This document shows, in pieces, positions 1-5,694 of a stretch of DNA of 5,694 bases (its first letter is position 1; every line of letters begins with the position of its first letter). The notes beneath the pieces are model-generated. The model made no database searches and was not told where the DNA came from. It saw only the letters and a list, made by a program, of their open reading frames with translations. Position numbers and translations under genes: made by a program. Source of the DNA: Moraxellaceae bacterium (GTDB lineage: Bacteria > Pseudomonadota > Gammaproteobacteria > Pseudomonadales > Moraxellaceae). The DNA lies in the NCBI GenBank assembly GCA_021156385.1, contig JAJNDL010000104.1, positions 1 through 5,694 of the forward strand, written 5' to 3'.

Positions 1-94
1 TTTTCCGGCCATGGTTGCAGGGGCCGGTGGGCCTGTCCATGCGGCAGGGCCGCCAGTGGCGGCCCCGGCCGGACAAGTGGCCGCGGCAGGGGCC
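1..94. other. GC-rich non-coding end region with hairpins
   Basis: This stretch lies downstream of the last supported gene. Its clearest structure is a perfect inverted repeat at 47-54 and 58-65 (arms gggccgcc and ggcggccc, loop agt). A second, looser pair is ccggcc at 5-10 with ggccgg at 22-27. Neither is followed by a run of T on the transcribed minus strand, so a standard intrinsic terminator is not shown. A minus-strand ATG at 38-40 opens a frame that runs off the left edge, but too little of it is visible to call a gene. Confidence 0.4.
47..65 (-). terminator. Hairpin downstream of the 133-residue gene (possible transcript end)
   Basis: The perfect 8-bp, all-GC stem has arms at 47-54 and 58-65 and a 3-base loop. 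It lies 30 bases past the stop codon of the gene ending at 95. The position suits a transcript-end or RNA-stabilising hairpin for the exonuclease cluster. No U-tract follows on the minus strand, so it would be at best a non-canonical terminator. In sequence this rich in GC, such stems also arise by chance. Confidence 0.3.
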
Positions 95-496
95 TTAGGG
101 GCACGCGAACCAGAAGCGGGGCAGCGGCAGCTCGCTCCGCTCCAGCCAGCGGCGGAAGTCGGCCTTGACGAGGAATTCCTCGTGCAGCAGCGCGAGATCG
201 GGCTCGCGCCCTGAGTTCACCACGGCAAGCAGGTGTTCCAGCGCGCTGGCGCGGATGATCACGGGCGGCTCGCCGAGCACCGGGCTGTAGCCCACCAGCG
301 GATAACCCAGCAACTCGACCTTGCCGGCCGCGCCGCTCAGCCAGCGCGGATCGCGGCTGTGCAGGCGCAGGCCGCCTTTCACGAAACCCGTGGCGAGGCG
401 CCGCGCAACGATGATCTCGTGCTCGAGCCGCTCGCGCGCCCACAAGGCAACCACGTCGGCGACGCGATAGGACTCGACCTGCTGGCTGGCTTCCAT
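95..496 (-). CDS. Hypothetical protein, 133 residues
   Basis: I do not recognise this protein. It is predicted to be cytoplasmic, with no signal peptide or membrane segment. The N-terminal half (about residues 8-45) is likely helical and rich in charged residues (VADVVALWARERLEHE). It is followed by a glycine-containing middle with alternating hydrophobics (about 58-82), a helix-like stretch (83-120), and a distinctive C-terminus, LPLPRFWF at 123-130. A Shine-Dalgarno-like GGGAG at 504-508 lies 7 bases before the ATG, which supports this start. The stop is TAA. It sits 25 bases after the exported TonB-like gene and is probably the last gene of that cluster. Its coding status is supported by the ribosome binding site, the operon-like spacing and a non-repetitive composition, whereas the overlapping frames look like arginine/alanine-rich shadows. 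Function is unknown. Confidence 0.75.
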   Translation of the reverse strand: MEASQQVESYRVADVVALWARERLEHEIIVARRLATGFVKGGLRLHSRDPRWLSGAAGKVELLGYPLVGYSPVLGEPPVIIRASALEHLLAVVNSGREPDLALLHEEFLVKADFRRWLERSELPLPRFWFACP

Positions 497-521
497 GCGT
501 GGTCTCCCGGTACGGTGGCCG

Positions 522-1007
522 TCACTGCGGATACAGGTTCAGCGTGTAGCCGAAGCTCGCCGGTACGCCGGTGAGTTCGAAGCGGAAGCCGGCGACGGTA
601 CGCGCGAGTTCGGGGCGGATGACGGCGAGTCCCGGATTGGAGAACTTCATGTCGACGCGCGTGACGTTGCCGGTCGGCCCCGTGTCGATGGCGAGCCGGA
701 TCGAGCCGGCGACGCAGTGTCGCGTCAGCACGCGCTGGTAGGTGGCGACGATGGCGGCGACGTTGGCCTCGAAGGTCTGCTGGATGGAGTCCGGCGTCAG
801 CTTGCCGGCACTGACCTCGGTGGGCGAGGGAAAGTGGCGGTCGCGCCGCGGCGCGCAGGTCGGCGGGGCGATGGCCAGCGTGCCGGCGCCCACCGATACC
901 TCGCCTTCGTCGATGGGTTCGAGGGCGTGTGCTACCGGCGCAGTCACGCTGCAGGCGAACAGCAGCGCGGCCAGCGCGCGTGGATCTTTCCGGAGCGTCG
1001 AATTCAT
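522..1007 (-). CDS. Exported protein with TonB/AgmX-like C-terminal domain, 161 residues
   Basis: The first 28 residues look like a Sec signal peptide: basic n-region ([10 protein letters not shown]), hydrophobic core ALAALLFA, and a probable cut after AHA (residues 26-28). The mature protein is therefore likely periplasmic. From about residue 80 to the end the pattern resembles the TonB C-terminal / AgmX-PglI C-terminal fold: a helix before a cysteine (C98), a strand IRLAID, a Gly-Asn turn (GPTGNV), a strand VTRVDMKFS, a helix RPELARTV, then FRFEL and a final strand ending LYP. C51 and C98 are the only cysteines in the mature part and could form a disulfide. There is no N-terminal transmembrane anchor beyond the signal peptide, unlike true TonB, so energy transduction is not implied. 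The start is set by an ATGA overlap with the exonuclease stop, which implies translational coupling. A longer upstream reading of the same frame exists but overlaps the exonuclease and lacks the signal peptide at its front. The domain call is by pattern only. Confidence 0.72.
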   Translation of the reverse strand: MNSTLRKDPRALAALLFACSVTAPVAHALEPIDEGEVSVGAGTLAIAPPTCAPRRDRHFPSPTEVSAGKLTPDSIQQTFEANVAAIVATYQRVLTRHCVAGSIRLAIDTGPTGNVTRVDMKFSNPGLAVIRPELARTVAGFRFELTGVPASFGYTLNLYPQ

Positions 1008-1558
1008 GGCGTGCGGTTCTCGCGCAGCATATTGCAGAAGAGGGCGCCCTGCTCGATGGCGTCGTCGAGGGCGACATGGGTGTGCGGAAATGCGTCGAAC
1101 CAGTGGCGCGGCATGTTGCGCTTGCTGGCAGCGCGGAACTCCCGGCGCAGCACGGCCATCGCGAACGACTTCATGTCGAGGGCGGCATGGCCGAACGGAC
1201 TCTCGCCCACGAAGCGCATGAGATACCAGTAGACGAAGAGAAAGTCGAAGCCCGCCGGATAGGCCACGAAGACAGGCGTGCCTGGCAGCGTGCGCAGCCA
1301 GGCCACGTAGCGCTGCATGGCCGCGGCCGGCGCCTCGGGGTTCTGCCGGCAGGCGGCCCAGGCGTCGGGCTGCGTCGCCCACCAGGCGGCCGTGGCCGGA
1401 TGCGGTGCAGCATCGGGCAGGGTCTCGAAATTGGCGGAAAACGTGGCGAGCAGCTGCTTGTCGGCCGTGTAGGCGGCGGACCCCAGGCTGAGCAGGGAAT
1501 GCGGCCCGGGGATGGGGCCGTCGGTCTCCACGTCCGTGCTTATGTAGATCTCGCCCAT
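1004..1558 (-). CDS. DEDDh-type 3'-5' exonuclease, 184 residues
   Basis: This is a small stand-alone exonuclease of the RNase T / DNA polymerase III epsilon superfamily, expected to remove nucleotides from 3' ends with two metal ions in the cytoplasm. Visible motifs are ExoI with D9 and E11 (STDVETDGP), ExoII with D105 in AGFDF, and ExoIII with H161 and D166 in HTHVALDDA, where the His-to-Asp spacing of five is that of DEDDh enzymes. All five catalytic residues are therefore present. A tryptophan- and proline-containing middle (WWATQPDAW at 59-67) recalls the Rv2179c-like/DUF5051 group, which is an inference. RNA or DNA preference cannot be read from the sequence. The ATG lies only eight codons before D9, so the start is secure although no good Shine-Dalgarno precedes it. 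The stop overlaps the start of the exported downstream gene (ATGA). A gap of 130 bases separates it from the lipoprotein gene upstream. Confidence 0.88.
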   Translation of the reverse strand: MGEIYISTDVETDGPIPGPHSLLSLGSAAYTADKQLLATFSANFETLPDAAPHPATAAWWATQPDAWAACRQNPEAPAAAMQRYVAWLRTLPGTPVFVAYPAGFDFLFVYWYLMRFVGESPFGHAALDMKSFAMAVLRREFRAASKRNMPRHWFDAFPHTHVALDDAIEQGALFCNMLRENRTP

Positions 1559-1688
1559 CGCTGTGATCGCTGGTTCATGAGGGCGCCTATTCTTCGCGCT
1601 GCCGCCGCCCGCAGGCCAGGCCTTCCGGATGGACGTGCGAGGCCGCTGCCCTCCGGCGCCATTCCGTGTCGCGCCATGCGGATGAAAA
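1559..1688. other. Intergenic region upstream of the exonuclease gene
   Basis: This 130-base gap is the largest between supported genes and the most likely place for a separate promoter for the exonuclease cluster. On the minus strand it contains an AT-richer patch, AAGAATAGG (about 1587-1595), which could serve as a weak -10, but I see no matching -35 and do not call a promoter. A short inverted repeat, aggcc-a-ggcct, lies near 1612-1623. An ATG at 1577 on the minus strand is in a different frame from the exonuclease. Confidence 0.35.
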
Positions 1689-1707
1689 TCATTCGGCGTC
1701 TGCGCCG
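1685..1707 (-). terminator. Weak terminator-like hairpin at the 3' end of the lipoprotein gene
   Basis: On the minus strand, CGGCG (1703-1707) pairs perfectly with CGCCG (1694-1698) across a 4-base loop. AATGA, which includes the stop codon, and then four T (1685-1688) follow. The stem is short and the T-run is both short and displaced by several bases, so termination would be partial at best. It falls exactly between the symporter-lipoprotein cluster and the exonuclease cluster, where a transcript boundary would be expected. Confidence 0.3.
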
Positions 1708-2081
1708 TCGGCCGCCAGCGCGGACGGTTGCGCCAGCAGCGCCGTGCGCGTCAGCTCGACGCCATCCACCACCATCTTCCATTGATCGCCGACTTCGTGC
1801 GGCGGCTTGCCCACCACGAAGGTCGTGCTCATCGGGCCGATGCCGACGTCGAAGTTGTCGCCGTTGAATCCCTTGAGCGGACCTTCGACGGAGGTCGTGA
1901 CGCCGCCGCTGAGACGCTTGTAGCGCACGCTGCCGTCCTGGGTGATGAGCAGGTACATGGTCGGCTCCTGCCACTCGCCCACATAGGCGGCCTTGGCGGG
2001 CGGCACGGGTTTGCCGCAGGCGGCGAGCAGGCTGGAAGCGAGGACGAGGACAACGGCGGCGATGTGTCGGGGGATTACCAT
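1689..2081 (-). CDS. Small lipoprotein of unknown function, 130 residues
   Basis: The protein opens with a typical lipoprotein signal: MVIPRH, a hydrophobic core [11 protein letters not shown], then the lipobox LAAC with the lipidated cysteine at residue 22. The residue after the cysteine is Gly, not Asp, so sorting to the outer membrane is likely. The mature domain of about 109 residues reads as a compact beta-rich fold: YVGEWQ at 33-38, then [29 protein letters not shown] (67-80), TTFVVGKPP and [12 protein letters not shown] (ending at 112), followed by an Ala-rich tail. I do not know a function for this pattern. The chosen start overlaps the upstream membrane-protein stop (ATGGTAA) and has GGA 7 bases ahead. 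An in-frame ATG at 2093 would add four residues (MDLC) but has poorer support. The overlap suggests translational coupling to the membrane protein. Confidence 0.83.
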   Translation of the reverse strand: MVIPRHIAAVVLVLASSLLAACGKPVPPAKAAYVGEWQEPTMYLLITQDGSVRYKRLSGGVTTSVEGPLKGFNGDNFDVGIGPMSTTFVVGKPPHEVGDQWKMVVDGVELTRTALLAQPSALAADGADAE

Positions 2082-2452
2082 GCAAAGATCCATCTGAACT
2101 GGAAAGCGGTGAAGAGCAGGGCGAGGCTCAGGGTGATGCTCAGCGCATACAGCGTCGCGGCCCCGCCCTTGCGCATGGCCATGACGCCGCTGAGCAATGC
2201 GAGGCAGCAGGCGGCGATGCCGCCCAGGAAGAGGCTGGAGACGATGCGCCGCTCGGTCATCGAGAGCAGCGGCATCGAGGACATCGCCATGCCGGTGTCG
2301 TGGCCGGGCTGCGTGCGGGCCATCAGGGCGGTGATGTAGCGGCCGGACACGGGGTCGTAGTGCGGCAGCTCGGCGATGGCCAGCATCAGGGCGATGCCCC
2401 CCAGCACGGCCATCGCCAGGCTCAGCCAGTTATGGACCGCTGCCCGCATCAT
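2075..2452 (-). CDS. Small integral membrane protein of unknown function, 125 residues
   Basis: Three hydrophobic segments are visible: about residues 9-28 ([20 protein letters not shown]), 71-93 ([18 protein letters not shown]) and 97-117 ([17 protein letters not shown]). A polar loop at roughly 30-68 contains [20 protein letters not shown] and a methionine-rich stretch ([12 protein letters not shown]). A short basic loop (MRKGG) between helices 2 and 3 suggests that turn is cytoplasmic, which places the 30-68 loop outside. I recognise no family. GAGGA at 2458-2462 lies 5 bases before the first of two adjacent ATGs, so either 2452 or 2449 could be the start. It begins 19 bases after the symporter stop and overlaps the lipoprotein start, consistent with one operon. 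It could be an accessory to the symporter or an envelope protein paired with the lipoprotein, but neither role can be shown here. Confidence 0.8.
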   Translation of the reverse strand: MMRAAVHNWLSLAMAVLGGIALMLAIAELPHYDPVSGRYITALMARTQPGHDTGMAMSSMPLLSMTERRIVSSLFLGGIAACCLALLSGVMAMRKGGAATLYALSITLSLALLFTAFQFRWIFAW

Positions 2453-2471
2453 TCGCTTCCTCGCATGACAT

Positions 2472-3746
2472 TCATCCCTGCCGCGGCCGCAGCGGCTCGA
2501 GGGCCTCGCCTTCGCGGCTCGCCACGAACACGGCTGCCACCGAGTCGCTGTACACGTTCACGGCGGTGCGGCACATGTCGAGCAGGCGGTCGGTGATGAG
2601 CAGGAGGCCGAGTGCCTCCAGCGGCAGGCCGATGGCGCCGAGGATGACGGCGATGGCGACGAGGCTCGCCGCCGGAATGCCGGCCATGCCGAAACCGGTG
2701 AGCAGCGCGATCAGCACCACCGTCACCTGCTGCACGAGTGAAAGATCGAGGCCGTAGGCCTGCGCGAGGAAGAGTGCGGCGGCGCACTCGTAAAGCGCGG
2801 TGCCGTCCATGTTCATGCTGGCGCCGAGCGGCGCGCTCATGCCGGAAACGCGCTCGGAGACGCCGGCGCGCTCGCGCAGCGAACGCAGTGTCACGGGCAG
2901 CGTGGCGGTACTGGAGGCGGTGGAGAAGGCGGTGAGCAGCGCCGGCACCATGGCGCGTAGATGCTGCAGCGGCGAGACACGCGCCAGGCGCCAGAGGAAG
3001 AACGAGATCGCCCCGAACATGTGCAGCGCCAGGCCGAGCAGCACGGTGAAGAGGAAGACCAGCATGGGCGGCAGCGCGGCGAAGCCGGTACTGGCCAGCG
3101 TGGTAGCGATCAGTGCCAGCACGCCGACCGGCGCGAAGCGCAGCACGAGGTGGGTGATGCTGATCATGATGTGCTGCACGCCGGTCCAGAAGGAGAACTG
3201 CACGTCGCGCAGATGCGGCGGCAGGCGGCCGAGGAAGAAACCGTAGACCAGGCTGAACACGATGAGGCCGAGCATGTTGCCTTCCACCGCGGCGCCGGCG
3301 AGGTTGGGCGGCACCATGCTGGTGAAGAGGCTGAGCACGTCGCCCAGGGATTTGTCCTGCACCTTGGCGAGCGCCGACGAGGTTTCCGCCGGCAGCGCGA
3401 GCACGGTGCCGAGCGCGGCGCCGTCGACGATGCCGGGCTGGATGAGGTTGACGCAGGCAACGCCGATGATGACGGCGACGAAGCTGCTGCCAAGGTAATA
3501 GGCGAAGGTATAGCCGCCCATGCGGCCGATTTCCTCGCCGAGGCTGCTGACGCCGATGATGATGGAGCTCATCACCAGCGGGATCACGAGCAGGCGCAGC
3601 GCATTCATGAAGAGCTGGCCGAGCAGCTTCAGGGTGACGAGGACGGGGTGGTCGGCGGGCAGCGCCAGCGTGTTCAGCAGGAGGCCGGCGAGGCCGCCCA
3701 GCGCGATGGCGATGAGTATCTGCCAGTGCAATGCGATCCGTGGCAT
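2472..3746 (-). CDS. Dicarboxylate/amino acid:cation symporter (DAACS family), probable glutamate/aspartate transporter
   Basis: This is an inner-membrane secondary transporter of the GltP/GltPh/EAAT family that moves an acidic substrate inward with Na+ or H+. Its 424 residues match the family's usual length, and hydrophobic segments cover the protein. Family landmarks are all in order: the serine-rich hairpin 1 ([12 protein letters not shown], 275-286), the NMDGT cation-site motif (312-316), the hairpin 2 tip GIPAAS (356-361), and the last helix [16 protein letters not shown] (386-401). By alignment from memory with GltPh, D390, R393, T394 and N397 correspond to D394, R397, T398 and N401. 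The Arg favours an acidic side chain, and the Asp and Thr favour an amino acid over a plain C4-dicarboxylate as in DctA. The start is supported by AAGGA at 3754-3758 with a 7-base spacer. It sits 69 bases downstream of ggt and just before two small envelope genes. Exact substrate and coupling ion are inferred. Confidence 0.93.
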   Translation of the reverse strand: MPRIALHWQILIAIALGGLAGLLLNTLALPADHPVLVTLKLLGQLFMNALRLLVIPLVMSSIIIGVSSLGEEIGRMGGYTFAYYLGSSFVAVIIGVACVNLIQPGIVDGAALGTVLALPAETSSALAKVQDKSLGDVLSLFTSMVPPNLAGAAVEGNMLGLIVFSLVYGFFLGRLPPHLRDVQFSFWTGVQHIMISITHLVLRFAPVGVLALIATTLASTGFAALPPMLVFLFTVLLGLALHMFGAISFFLWRLARVSPLQHLRAMVPALLTAFSTASSTATLPVTLRSLRERAGVSERVSGMSAPLGASMNMDGTALYECAAALFLAQAYGLDLSLVQQVTVVLIALLTGFGMAGIPAASLVAIAVILGAIGLPLEALGLLLITDRLLDMCRTAVNVYSDSVAAVFVASREGEALEPLRPRQG

Positions 3747-3753
3747 GAGGACG

Positions 3754-3758
3754 TCCTT
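3754..3758 (-). promoter_or_regulatory. Shine-Dalgarno of the symporter, inside a palindrome
   Basis: AAGGA stands 7 bases before the ATG at 3746 and decides that start. It overlaps the perfect palindrome AGGACGTCCT (3748-3757), so part of the ribosome site could pair with the spacer as a 3-bp stem with a 4-base loop. Such a stem would be weak, and control by it is speculative. Confidence 0.65.
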
Positions 3759-3791
3759 GTGAAGGGCCTGCCGCGATCATACGGCGCGGCC

Positions 3792-3812
3792 GGCGCGGCG
3801 GGAAACCGCGCC
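3792..3812 (-). terminator. GC-rich hairpin between ggt and the symporter
   Basis: A perfect 7-bp inverted repeat (ggcgcgg at 3792-3798, ccgcgcc at 3806-3812) with a 7-base loop starts three bases after the ggt stop codon. No T-run follows on the minus strand, so it is not a canonical terminator. It could stabilise the ggt message, partly attenuate read-through into the symporter gene, or be a product of base composition. Confidence 0.3.
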
Positions 3813-3815
3813 CGT

Positions 3816-5579
3816 TCAGAAACCGGCGGCGCGGCCCTCGCGGCGCGGATCGGCAGCGCCCTGCAGGCGGCCGCCGGCATCGCGGCGGATGATGGCGAGG
3901 CCGCTGTTGAGGTCACCTTCCGTAATGGGCTGGCCGAAGGCGCCGAGGGCGGCGCGCAGCGCCGGCGGAAAGTCGGCATCGACCTCCGTGGGGCCGTTGC
4001 GCGACAGCAGCAGCGGCTGGCTCACGACCTCGGCCGGCGGCAGCTCCTCGTCCAGGCTCGCCACCAGTGCGAGCAGCACGTAGCCGATGATGCGGCTGCC
4101 GCCCGGCGAGCCCAGGGCCAGCACGCCGCGCCGGTCGGCATCGAGTACGATCACGGGCGCCATGGCGCTGCGCGGACGCTTGCCGCCCTGCACGCGGTTG
4201 GCGACCGGATGCCCGTCGGCGCGTGGCGCAAAGCTGAAATCGGTGAGCTGGTTGTTGAAGAGCAGGCCTTCGACGAGCAGGCGGCTGCCGAAGGCGTCCT
4301 CGATGGAACTCGTCATGCTGAGCCAGTGGCCGCTGCTGTCGACGACGGTGAGCTGCGTGGTGCCGTTCTCCAGCAGTTGCCCGTCGCTGCCCCAGGGCGC
4401 GGTGAGCCCGGGCGGCACGCCGGCCTTCGCGCGCTGCATGCTCTTCGGGCCGATCAGCGCGCGGCGGCTGTCGAGATAGCCGCTGTCGAAGAGTCCGGCG
4501 AGCGGCACCGGCACGAAGGCGGGGTCGGCGCTGTAGCGCTGGCGGTCAGCGAAGGCAAGGCGCTCGGCCTCGAGCAGGCGGTGCAGGAAGAGCGGACGGT
4601 TGCCGACGTAGGGATATTCGTCGAGCAGCGCCAGCGTCTGCAGCACGGTCCAGCCCCCGGAAGGCGGCGGCGCGGAGCACACGGCCCACACGCGGTAGGG
4701 CTTGCAGAGCGCGTCGCTGACACGGGCCTCGTAGCGCGCCCAGTCTGCGGTCGTGAAGTCGGCGCCGGCACGGTTGAGCTCTGCAATCATGCGCCGCGCG
4801 AAGCGGCCCTTGTAGAAGGCGCGTGCGCCGTTGTCGGCGATGCGCTCCAGCGTCTTTGCATACTCCGGATTCTTCAGCAGGTGGCCGGCCGGCAGCGGGC
4901 GGCCTTCGGCATTGAAGAAATACGCGCGCGTCGACGGTTGTTGCGCGAGCAGTGGATCGCGCGCGATCAGCGCGGCCAGGCGCGGCGAGATCGCGAAGCC
5001 GGTGCGGGAAAGCCGGATCGCCGGCTCGAACAGGCGCCGCCAGGGCAGCTTGCCGTAACGCTGGTGCGCGGCCTCGAGCGCGGCCAGCACGCCGGGCACG
5101 CCGACGGCCTTGCCGCGCAGGATGGCGGCATGGAAGGGCAGGGGCTGGCCGTCGGCCTCGAGGAAGCGGTCCTCACGCGCGCTCGCGGGCGCGGTCTCGC
5201 GGCCGTCCACGCTCAGCGTCTTCTGGCCGTCGTGGTAGACGAGGAAAGCGCCGCCGCCGAAGCCGGAGGACTGCGGCTCGACGAGGCCGAGCACGGCCTG
5301 CGCCGCGATCGCGGCATCGATGGCGCTGCCGCCCGCGCGCAGCATCTCCAGCGCGGCATCGGTGGCGTGCGGATTGGCCGTGACGGCCATGGCTTTTTCG
5401 GCGCTTGCCGCGGACAGCGCGTAGCGGCCGGTGCCGCCTTCCGGCGCGGCCGGCGCAAGGGCGGCGGGCGCCGGTGCGGGCGTGGCGGTGTCGGCCGCCG
5501 CCAGCGTCGGCAGCCAGCAGGAAATCAGCAACAGCAAAAGACGACGGGTCATGCGTGTATCCCGGTGGCGGTCGAGCAT
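3816..5579 (-). CDS. ggt: Gamma-glutamyltransferase (glutathione hydrolase) precursor
   Basis: This is an N-terminal-nucleophile hydrolase that cleaves the gamma-glutamyl bond of glutathione and similar compounds, by hydrolysis or transfer, in the periplasm. The 587-residue precursor has the usual family length and should self-cleave into a large subunit and a small subunit that begins at the nucleophile T407 (NGTTQLTVVD). Visible family landmarks are SGFGGGAF (105-112), R127 in DGRETAP (gamma-glutamyl carboxylate binding), NNQLTDFS (442-449), KRPRSAMAP (467-475) and the oxyanion-hole GSPGGSR (490-496). Compared from memory with E. coli GGT, the paired Ser462-Ser463 reads Ser471-Ala472, Asn411 reads Glu427, and the loop between NNQ..DFS and KRP is about five residues shorter. 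The N-terminus is an export signal (RRLLLLLISCWLPTLAAAD) that can be read as Sec type I with a cut near AAA-D30. LISC at 18-21 also resembles a lipobox. AAGG at 5588-5591 supports the 5579 start, and an in-frame ATG at 5552 gives a shorter, tidier signal peptide. The stop is TGA. Confidence 0.95.
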   Translation of the reverse strand: MLDRHRDTRMTRRLLLLLISCWLPTLAAADTATPAPAPAALAPAAPEGGTGRYALSAASAEKAMAVTANPHATDAALEMLRAGGSAIDAAIAAQAVLGLVEPQSSGFGGGAFLVYHDGQKTLSVDGRETAPASAREDRFLEADGQPLPFHAAILRGKAVGVPGVLAALEAAHQRYGKLPWRRLFEPAIRLSRTGFAISPRLAALIARDPLLAQQPSTRAYFFNAEGRPLPAGHLLKNPEYAKTLERIADNGARAFYKGRFARRMIAELNRAGADFTTADWARYEARVSDALCKPYRVWAVCSAPPPSGGWTVLQTLALLDEYPYVGNRPLFLHRLLEAERLAFADRQRYSADPAFVPVPLAGLFDSGYLDSRRALIGPKSMQRAKAGVPPGLTAPWGSDGQLLENGTTQLTVVDSSGHWLSMTSSIEDAFGSRLLVEGLLFNNQLTDFSFAPRADGHPVANRVQGGKRPRSAMAPVIVLDADRRGVLALGSPGGSRIIGYVLLALVASLDEELPPAEVVSQPLLLSRNGPTEVDADFPPALRAALGAFGQPITEGDLNSGLAIIRRDAGGRLQGAADPRREGRAAGF

Positions 5580-5694
5580 CGGCCCGACCTTAAAGCTCTT
5601 AGCACATCAACGGAAAACCGCACGGCAGGCGGCAAGGTGCGGCCCGGAAAAATGTGCGGCTGGAAAGTGGCGGACATGATCCGGCGCGCCGGCG
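5580..5694. promoter_or_regulatory. Upstream region of ggt
   Basis: These 115 bases precede the first gene of the window. On the minus strand AAGG (5588-5591) sits 8 bases before the ATG at 5579 and is the best ribosome binding site for ggt. The stretch at about 5590-5618 is less GC-rich than its surroundings and is the likeliest promoter zone, but I find no convincing -35/-10 pair. On the plus strand an ATG at 5652 opens a frame (MCGWKVADMIRRAG) to the window edge. It could be the start of a divergent gene, but this is too short to call. Confidence 0.4.

Noticed and set aside
1..40. A possible next gene on the minus strand starting at 40 (MDRPTGPCNHGRK) or 12 (MAGK).
   Set aside because: There are too few codons, no Shine-Dalgarno, and the sequence lies among GC hairpins.
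522..1382. A 286-codon extension of the exported TonB-like gene upstream through the exonuclease.
   Set aside because: The extra 125 codons overlap the exonuclease and are Arg/Ala-rich. The internal ATG at 1007 gives a proper signal peptide and an ATGA overlap.
929..1867. A 312-codon open frame on the plus strand.
   Set aside because: It runs antisense across three supported elements, has low-complexity Arg/Gly/Ala composition and shows no recognisable motif.
1540..2085. A 181-codon open frame on the minus strand overlapping the lipoprotein and the following gap.
   Set aside because: It is Arg-rich and lacks motifs, while the overlapping frame has a clear lipoprotein signal and a balanced composition.
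2449..3780. A 443-codon open frame on the minus strand overlapping the symporter gene.
   Set aside because: Its translation is dominated by Arg, His, Ala and Pro, the usual out-of-frame reading of GC-rich coding DNA. The overlapping frame encodes an intact symporter with all family motifs.
5652..5694. A possible divergent gene start on the plus strand (MCGWKVADMIRRAG).
   Set aside because: Only 14 codons are visible before the window ends and there is no clear ribosome site, so it cannot be separated from chance.
1..5694. Signs of a CRISPR array, insertion sequence, phage genes, tRNA or rRNA.
   Set aside because: No regularly spaced repeats, transposase motifs, terminal inverted repeats, cloverleaf or conserved rRNA stretches were seen on either strand.

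Overview
The window is 5.7 kb of very GC-rich, gene-dense bacterial chromosome. All seven genes I can support lie on the minus strand, so the order of transcription runs from high to low coordinates. Signal peptides, a lipobox protein, a periplasmic-type gamma-glutamyltransferase and a TonB/AgmX-like periplasmic domain point to a Gram-negative proteobacterium. My best guess is a high-GC gammaproteobacterium of the Xanthomonadales/Nevskiales type, but that is inferred from general protein character and not from a marker gene. Nothing indicates a mobile element, prophage, CRISPR array or RNA gene.

Layout in transcription order. (1) 5580-5694 is the upstream region of the first gene, with no clear promoter. 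(2) 3816-5579 encodes an exported gamma-glutamyltransferase (ggt). (3) A 69-base gap with a GC-rich hairpin follows. (4) 2472-3746 encodes a sodium:dicarboxylate/amino-acid symporter (DAACS family) whose substrate-site residues fit an acidic amino acid. (5) 2075-2452 encodes a small three-helix membrane protein of unknown function, 19 bases after the symporter. (6) 1689-2081 encodes a small lipoprotein whose start overlaps the end of the membrane protein gene. (7) A 130-base gap follows, with a weak terminator-like hairpin at its upstream side. (8) 1004-1558 encodes a DEDDh 3'-5' exonuclease. (9) 522-1007 encodes a small exported protein with a TonB/AgmX-like C-terminal domain, overlapping the exonuclease stop by ATGA. 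(10) 95-496 encodes an unknown 133-residue protein. (11) 1-94 holds GC-rich hairpins and no recognisable gene.

Functionally, the upstream half suggests glutathione or gamma-glutamyl peptide scavenging. GGT would release glutamate in the periplasm, and the neighbouring symporter could import it. The small membrane protein and lipoprotein are packed so tightly behind the symporter that they are probably co-expressed with it, but their roles are unknown. The downstream half (exonuclease, TonB-like protein, unknown) is a second tight cluster with no obvious common pathway. I see no clear evidence of a new defence or mobile system. The points most worth a second look are the altered GGT active site, the GGT-transporter pairing and the uncharacterised small proteins.
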